This document shows positions 61,352-64,000 of a stretch of 64,000 bases of DNA, piece by piece. Numbering within the stretch: the first letter of the stretch is position 1; every line of letters starts with the position of its first letter. The notes beneath the pieces were generated by a model, which saw nothing but the letters and a program-made list of their open reading frames with translations, was not told the DNA's origin and made no database searches. The translations under genes and the position numbers were made by a program. The stretch lies in contig CAMJBL010000005.1 in the NCBI GenBank assembly GCA_946403845.1, positions 32,719-96,718 on the forward strand, given 5' to 3'. The stretch comes from an uncultured Prevotella sp. Lineage in GTDB: Bacteria > Bacteroidota > Bacteroidia > Bacteroidales > Bacteroidaceae.

Positions 61352-61502
61352 GTGAGAGGTAAGAGGTGAGAGGTAAGAGAATACTCAGAAAGCTGAACAA
61401 GCAGCAAGGATGGAAACTCAGGGTTGTAGTGATTTCGGTCGCTATGCTCTTACCTCTTATCACATCTCTCACCTCTCACCTCTCACCTCTCACCTCTTAC
61501 AT
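61352..61502. repeat. Paired inverted 7-nt arrays spanning the rlpA-like start; the right arm is coding
   Basis: GTGAG/GTAAG units lie at 61352, 61359, 61366 and 61373, and reverse-complement TCAC/TTAC units at 61469, 61476, 61483, 61490 and 61497, all at a 7-nt step. The left arm contains the GTG start codon of the RlpA-like ORF; the right arm encodes the end of its signal peptide (TSHLSPLTSY). Confidence 0.85.
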
Positions 61503-62154
61503 AAACGCCCAAGGCGTTCAGACGGGTAAGGCCTCATTCTACGCCATGAAGTTCTCCGGGCGGAAGACCGCCAGTGGCGAACGGCTACATCATGACTCGC
61601 TGACTTGTGCCCATAGAACCTATCCCTTCGGCACCCAGTTGAAAGTGACGAACCCCAATAATGGCAAGACTGTCATTGTGCGTGTCACCGACCGCGGGCC
61701 TTATGTAAAAGGACGTATCATCGACCTCTCCGTACGAGCAGCCAGGGAATTGGGTATTATCTCGCAAGGAATTGCACCCGTGATTGTGGAACGCTATAAT
61801 CCTTCGATTATTCCCTTCAAGCCTGAAGACATCATAGAGTTGCCGGAATTGGAACTGAGCACGAATGAGGGTCCGATGTCCAAGCCTATCTGGGTGGAAC
61901 TGAAAGAACAGCAGGAACAAAGAAACAAGAGTCAGAAGGCCGTACCTGTCATCAACCGCAAGTTCCCCCCCCCACCCGATAAGAAAGAAGAGCCCAAGGA
62001 TGTCAAGACGCCCGAAATGAAGGCTCCTGAGACCAAAGCGCCTCAGACACCTCAGAACAACAGGAACGGCATCGACGAAATCAACAAGAAGCCCAACCAG
62101 TCAAAGGCTTATCAGAAACGGGAAGAAGGATCAGCAAAGAAAAGCAGGCGATGA
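61366..62154 (+). CDS. RlpA-like double-psi beta-barrel protein
   Basis: The 262-aa protein has a hydrophobic leader (VVVISVAMLLPLITSLTSHL, then INAQ) and an RlpA/DPBB domain (~55-145): GKASFYAMKFSGRKTASGER, CAHRTYPFGTQLKVTNPNNG, VRVTDRGPYVKGRIIDLSVR, ARELGIISQGIAPVIVERY. The catalytic-type Asp and the His/Asp of RlpA lytic transglycosylases appear present, but no SPOR domain follows. The C-terminal third is a Pro/Lys-rich, probably disordered tail. The start is uncertain: GTG 61366 lies in a repeat arm, and ATG 61444 would leave a short leader written mostly in repeat. It probably acts on peptidoglycan in the envelope. Confidence 0.85.
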   Translation: MRGKRILRKLNKQQGWKLRVVVISVAMLLPLITSLTSHLSPLTSYINAQGVQTGKASFYAMKFSGRKTASGERLHHDSLTCAHRTYPFGTQLKVTNPNNGKTVIVRVTDRGPYVKGRIIDLSVRAARELGIISQGIAPVIVERYNPSIIPFKPEDIIELPELELSTNEGPMSKPIWVELKEQQEQRNKSQKAVPVINRKFPPPPDKKEEPKDVKTPEMKAPETKAPQTPQNNRNGIDEINKKPNQSKAYQKREEGSAKKSRR

Positions 62155-62168
62155 ATCATCGCCTGCTT
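62142..62168. terminator. Bidirectional terminator containing both convergent stop codons
   Basis: AGCAGGCGATGA (62143-62154) pairs perfectly with TCATCGCCTGCT (62156-62167) with a single central base. The stop codon of the RlpA-like gene (TGA, 62152-62154) and that of the lipoprotein (TGA on the minus strand, 62156-62158) are both inside the stem, and T-rich tails follow on each strand (TGTTTT; TTTTCTTT). Confidence 0.82.
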
Positions 62169-62929
62169 GTTTTGATAGTGAACTCCCGAGCCTGGGACGA
62201 CATATCCTTATTACCTTGCATGACGCCAATCCGGAAAACGGCATCACCGTCACGTAATCTGCTATCGGCTTTGATCGTTGCCGTATAGCGGATGCCCTTG
62301 TCTGGCATGATGCTCTCCACCATCACATTCTCTGAGATATGGATATGCTTATTACCTGTCACCTCGGTAACCGTCGGCAGGACACGATAGGCAGGTCTTT
62401 CCGAATTGTTAAACACCTCGAAGACCATCCTTGCCTCTTCACCGCGTACCAAGACACCGTCACGACTGGCATCAACCAAACGGGGGTTACGGATCTCCAG
62501 AGAGGTGAAACGGATCTCCCGGGGAGCAGGAGCTTTCACATCTTCTGTAGCAGAGAAGTTCTCGTCAAAGCCGAAAAGACGATCATCACCACTGTTTGTG
62601 CTGTCAAAACCACTATTGTCATATTCTGGCTCCGGGGTATTGCGCTGCATATTCCGGATACGCTCCTGACGCTGCGCCTTATAGTCCTCATACTTCTGCT
62701 GTTCGGCTTCATCAGCAGCAGCACCGATGGCAGCGCCTACCATTGCACCACCTGCCAGACCGACCAATGAACCAATGTCACTACCACGCCAACCGCCAGT
62801 GATGCCTCCAATGGCAGAGCCGATAATGGAGCCGAAATAGCCACCAGTAGCAGCGCCAGAACCAGCGTAAGTTCCGCAGCTGCTCAACACCAGCAAGGTG
62901 CTAACCGAAATAACCAATAACTTTTTCAT
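62156..62929 (-). CDS. Glycine-zipper outer-membrane lipoprotein
   Basis: Start ATG 62929 (MKKLLVISVSTLLVLSSCGT) or the ATG two codons upstream; 257 aa. A lipobox (LVLSSC) is followed by a glycine zipper (GAATGGYFGSIIGSAIGGIT, IGSLVGLAGGAMVGAAIGAA) likely to form an outer-membrane or oligomeric hairpin, a charged helix (EQQKYEDYKAQRQERIRNMQ), and a C-terminal beta domain (REIRFTSLEIRNPRLVDASR, ARMVFEVFNNSERPAYRVLP) that looks like an immunoglobulin-like fold. Glycine-zipper lipoproteins are envelope proteins of mostly unknown role. Convergent with the RlpA-like gene. Confidence 0.83.
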   Translation of the reverse strand: MKKLLVISVSTLLVLSSCGTYAGSGAATGGYFGSIIGSAIGGITGGWRGSDIGSLVGLAGGAMVGAAIGAAADEAEQQKYEDYKAQRQERIRNMQRNTPEPEYDNSGFDSTNSGDDRLFGFDENFSATEDVKAPAPREIRFTSLEIRNPRLVDASRDGVLVRGEEARMVFEVFNNSERPAYRVLPTVTEVTGNKHIHISENVMVESIMPDKGIRYTATIKADSRLRDGDAVFRIGVMQGNKDMSSQAREFTIKTSRR

Positions 62930-63019
62930 ATGCATCTTGTTTTAAAAACCACGGTGCAAAAGTATGCATTTAGGATGAAACTCACAAAGGGATTTCCCGA
63001 AAAAGTCATAGGGGAAACC

Positions 63020-63742
63020 CTAATCGATCAACGAGAAGGCCACATCCATCATATGCGTAAAGGTGGTCTGCCGCTCCTCGGCCGTCGTCACCTCACCCGT
63101 CAGGATATGATCCGAGATTGTACAGATTCCTAAGGCTCGATTGCCGGAACGGGCTGCATTCATATATAATGCGGCGATTTCCATCTCTACGGCCAGCACA
63201 CCCATATTGATCCATTTGTCGTTATGGGCATCCTCAAAATAAAAGACGTCTGACGTGAAGACGTTACCGACTTTGTAACGATAGCCCAGACGCTCACAGG
63301 TTTCCACAGCACCCCGTACAAGAGAGAAATCTGCTATTGGCGCAAAAGTACCAGGCAACTCATACTGACAGGCATAGTTGGAATTGGTACATGTGGCCAT
63401 GGCAATGACGAGATCGCCCACATGCAGGTCATACTGGATAGAACCGGCAGAACCGACACGTATAATCGTCTTGACACCATAGAAAGTATAGAGCTCATAG
63501 GAATAGATACCCATGGAGGGCATACCCATGCCATGTCCCATGATACTCACCCGCTTTCCTTTGTAAGTGCCCGTATAACCGAGCATGCCACGGACATTGT
63601 TAAACTGGACGGGATCATCGAGGAAGTTCTCCGCCATAAATTTCACACGCAGCGGATCACCCGCCATAATCACAGTCTCGGCGATGTCGCCAAACTTTGC
63701 CCCGATATGGGGAGTTGGAGTCTTGTCTGCCATACAATTCAT
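63020..63742 (-). CDS. deoD: Purine nucleoside phosphorylase, DeoD type
   Basis: The 240-aa hexameric-type phosphorylase cleaves purine (deoxy)nucleosides with phosphate. Motifs are TPTPHIGAKFGDIAETVIMA, GDPLRVKFMAENFLDDPVQF, GYTGTYKGKRVSIMGHGMGM, RVGSAGSIQYDLHVGDLVIA, the nucleoside site LAVEMEIAALYMNAARSG (VEMEAA in most relatives) and the catalytic Asp in CTISDHILTGEVTT. ATG 63733 (MADKTPTPHIG) is an alternative start. With hpt in the same window it forms part of purine salvage. Confidence 0.94.
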   Translation of the reverse strand: MNCMADKTPTPHIGAKFGDIAETVIMAGDPLRVKFMAENFLDDPVQFNNVRGMLGYTGTYKGKRVSIMGHGMGMPSMGIYSYELYTFYGVKTIIRVGSAGSIQYDLHVGDLVIAMATCTNSNYACQYELPGTFAPIADFSLVRGAVETCERLGYRYKVGNVFTSDVFYFEDAHNDKWINMGVLAVEMEIAALYMNAARSGNRALGICTISDHILTGEVTTAEERQTTFTHMMDVAFSLID

Positions 63743-63763
63743 TGTTTTAAGTTATTCACGCTG

Positions 63764-63771
63764 CAAAGATA
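63764..63771 (-). promoter_or_regulatory. -7 box (TATCTTTG) of deoD
   Basis: The minus strand reads TATCTTTG 22 nt upstream of ATG 63742. Confidence 0.68.
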
Positions 63772-63784
63772 CGAAAAAAAATCA

Positions 63785-63820
63785 AATAAAACAAGCCCGC
63801 ACCAAGAAATGATGCGGGCT
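63785..63820 (-). terminator. Intrinsic terminator of the right-edge gene
   Basis: The minus strand has AGCCCGCA / TGCGGGCT (8-bp perfect stem) followed by TGTTTTATTTG, 29 nt past the stop of the right-edge gene. Confidence 0.85.
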
Positions 63821-63848
63821 CAGCTTATTTAGAGATACGTAAGTCGGT

Positions 63849-64000
63849 TTATTCAGCCTTCTCTTCCTCAGCAGGAGCGGCCTCTTCTGTGGCAGGAGCC
63901 TCTGCGGGAGCAGCCTCCTCAGCAGCGGGAGCCTCAGCAGCAGGAGCCTCAGCCTTTGCACCTGAAGAACGACGAGAACGACGGGTCTTCTTCTTGCCAC
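63849..64000 (-). CDS. C-terminus of a probable ribosomal protein (L17-like tail), partial
   Basis: The frame ending at TAA 63849-63851 encodes a basic segment (GKKKTRRSRRSSGAKAE) followed by an Ala/Pro/Glu-rich tail (APAAEAPAAEEAAPAEAPAT...EEEKAE). The ORF track shows only another frame of this stretch (63782-64000), whose Leu/Arg-rich product is an artefact of GC-rich codons. Bacteroidales L17 (rplQ) and S16 often carry such tails after a KKxTRRSRR stretch, and L17 closes the alpha ribosomal operon, which fits a terminator here. The identity is tentative because only 50 residues are visible. Confidence 0.55.
   Translation of the reverse strand, partial: GKKKTRRSRRSSGAKAEAPAAEAPAAEEAAPAEAPATEEAAPAEEEKAE

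Noticed and set aside
63782-64000. Leu/Arg-rich ORF at the right edge
   Set aside because: The overlapping frame ending at 63849 gives a sensible basic plus Ala/Glu-rich tail and ends before a terminator; this ORF runs through the terminator.
1-64000. tRNA or rRNA genes
   Set aside because: No cloverleaf-like sequence with TTCGA arms or rRNA core segments was seen in the spacers by eye.

Overview
The window looks like a chromosomal segment of a Bacteroidota bacterium, most likely a Prevotella-like member of the Bacteroidales. The grounds are: many promoters of the Bacteroidetes type (-7 box TAnnTTTG), Oar-type TonB-dependent receptors, BACON, DUF4831, DUF4251 and DUF4419 family proteins, MBG-repeat surface proteins ending in a YDLQGR...GQKVV tail, a class II fructose-bisphosphate aldolase, and fucose- and hexosamine-releasing glycosidases. 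Nearly all genes are on the minus strand. No tRNA, rRNA, CRISPR, transposase or phage gene was seen.

Layout. 1-6.8 kb: two paralogous Oar-like outer-membrane receptors (the first cut by the window edge) and a BACON/OB-fold lipoprotein. 6.9-10.9 kb: hpt-adk-obg, diverging from the NAD(P)HX repair gene nnr. 10.9-20.5 kb: a DUF4831 protein, then two repetitive MBG surface proteins, one of 2115 aa. 20.5-21.2 kb: a gene-free island full of nested inverted repeats with a perfect 38-bp palindrome. 21.2-24.5 kb: a partner-switching operon (SpoIIE-type phosphatase, RsbW-type kinase, STAS antagonist, coiled-coil membrane protein). 24.7-32.4 kb: fba, then a TolC-MacA-MacB efflux operon carrying its own LytS/LytTR-type two-component pair. 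32.6-38 kb: GH95 fucosidase with aquaporin, a HI0933-type flavoprotein, and an esterase fused to a degenerate nucleotidase-like HAD domain.

38.1-51.5 kb is the most unusual part: two tandem ECF sigma / membrane anti-sigma / secreted-protein cassettes. The first encodes a family sharing one signal-peptide module: a DUF4251 protein, a DUF4419-carboxypeptidase-regulatory protein, a DUF4419-plug-serpin fusion and a plug-like/regulatory-domain protein. The second encodes a related secreted protein and a TlpA-like thioredoxin. 51.6-64 kb returns to housekeeping: a four-helix-bundle protein, GH20 hexosaminidase, a PIG-L deacetylase lacking the usual NagB half, a PPDK_N protein with two receiver-like domains, a metY-like gene broken by a one-base frameshift, gdhA, an RlpA-like protein, a glycine-zipper lipoprotein, deoD and the tail of a probable ribosomal protein.

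Across the window, about a dozen spacers are filled by short tandem arrays with a strict period of 7, 8 or 9 nt, each with its own unit. Many run exactly from one gene's stop codon to the next gene's start, several are paired as inverted arms, and one encodes part of a signal peptide. I regard these arrays, the two sigma cassettes and the serpin fusion as the best candidates for something undescribed.
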